Below are positions 6,680 through 6,909 of a stretch of DNA of 6,909 bases, piece by piece; the first letter of the stretch is position 1; each line of letters starts with the position of its first letter. A program made the translations under genes and the position numbers. The stretch is from Minisyncoccota bacterium (GTDB taxonomy: Bacteria > Patescibacteriota > Minisyncoccia > UBA6257 > HR35): contig CALHPI010000002.1 of assembly GCA_938036275.1 (NCBI GenBank), forward strand, positions 1 to 6,909, written 5' to 3'. Under the pieces are notes generated by a model, which was given only the letters and a program-made list of their open reading frames with translations, was not told the origin of the DNA and did no database searches.

Positions 6680-6909
6680 TGTTAAAGAAAATTTTTATTC
6701 TTTTCTTAGTTTTAGTTTTATTTTTCTTAATTTTTATTTTTTTTTCAGGTAATGTTCTAATAATTCAAAACCAGAGTTTTTTGAATCCTTATTCAGGAGT
6801 TAACTTACTTATTTTAGGAAAACCAGGTCCAGGCTATATTGGTTCCGAAAACACTGATTCAATAATGGTTCTTCACTATGACCAAAATTCTAATAAAGTT
6901 TTTTTAATT
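6679..6909 (+). CDS. LCP (LytR-CpsA-Psr) family protein, N-terminal part; 3' end outside window
   Basis: 77 codons are visible. MLKK is followed by a hydrophobic membrane anchor (about residues 5-23), then an extracytoplasmic domain beginning VNLLILGKPGPGYIGSENTDSIMVL, given here in parts: NLLILGKPGPG and NTDSIMVLHYD match the first conserved strand and the (R/T)DTIM motif of LCP enzymes, which transfer glycopolymers from polyprenyl-phosphate carriers to the cell wall. The usual Arg before the Asp is absent in this stretch, as also occurs in related LCP proteins; the later catalytic arginines are beyond the window. The ATG shares one base with the stop of the Clp-like gene (TAATG), so it is probably translated by coupling, with no clear Shine-Dalgarno. 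The family call rests on a short stretch. Confidence 0.75.
   Translation, partial: MLKKIFILFLVLVLFFLIFIFFSGNVLIIQNQSFLNPYSGVNLLILGKPGPGYIGSENTDSIMVLHYDQNSNKVFLI

Overview
The window is strongly AT-rich and densely packed: genes overlap or sit a few bases apart, and most starts lack a Shine-Dalgarno sequence. tRNA genes carry no encoded CCA. Gene content (B12-dependent ribonucleotide reductase, an EndoQ-type PHP nuclease, a membrane-anchored Clp-like ATPase, an LCP protein) and the small, lysine/isoleucine-rich proteins suggest a genome-reduced bacterium of the Candidate Phyla Radiation (Patescibacteria, perhaps Parcubacteria or Microgenomates). That placement is inference from style and gene set; no marker such as 16S rRNA is present. 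Every open frame reads with the standard bacterial code, and no in-frame TGA interrupts the genes.

Layout. Bases 1-1157 (+) hold the C-terminal part of adenosylcobalamin-dependent ribonucleotide reductase (nrdJ). It converges on cysS (cysteinyl-tRNA synthetase, minus strand, 1154-2458), and the two stop codons share the same four bases. A 52-bp divergent control region (2459-2510) separates cysS from a plus-strand unit that probably runs from a TATAAT box at 2469 to beyond the window end: tRNA-Val(UAC), tRNA-Pro(GGG), an endonuclease Q family gene, a small membrane protein, a Clp/Hsp100-like AAA+ ATPase with an N-terminal membrane hairpin, and the start of an LCP (LytR-CpsA-Psr) family gene. 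In this unit the first protein gene starts one base after the tRNA-Pro discriminator base, and the following junctions overlap by 1, 23 and 1 nt.

How they fit. nrdJ (dNTP supply), cysS and the two tRNAs (translation) and endoQ (repair of deaminated DNA) are housekeeping functions. The small membrane protein, the Clp-like ATPase and the LCP protein are all membrane proteins with coupled reading frames, so they may form an envelope-linked module. The most unusual points are the Clp-like protein (first ATPase domain without its catalytic residues, both substrate-gripping pore loops lost, membrane hairpin before diverged Clp-N repeats) and the endoQ start, which would become a leaderless mRNA when the tRNA 3' end is processed.
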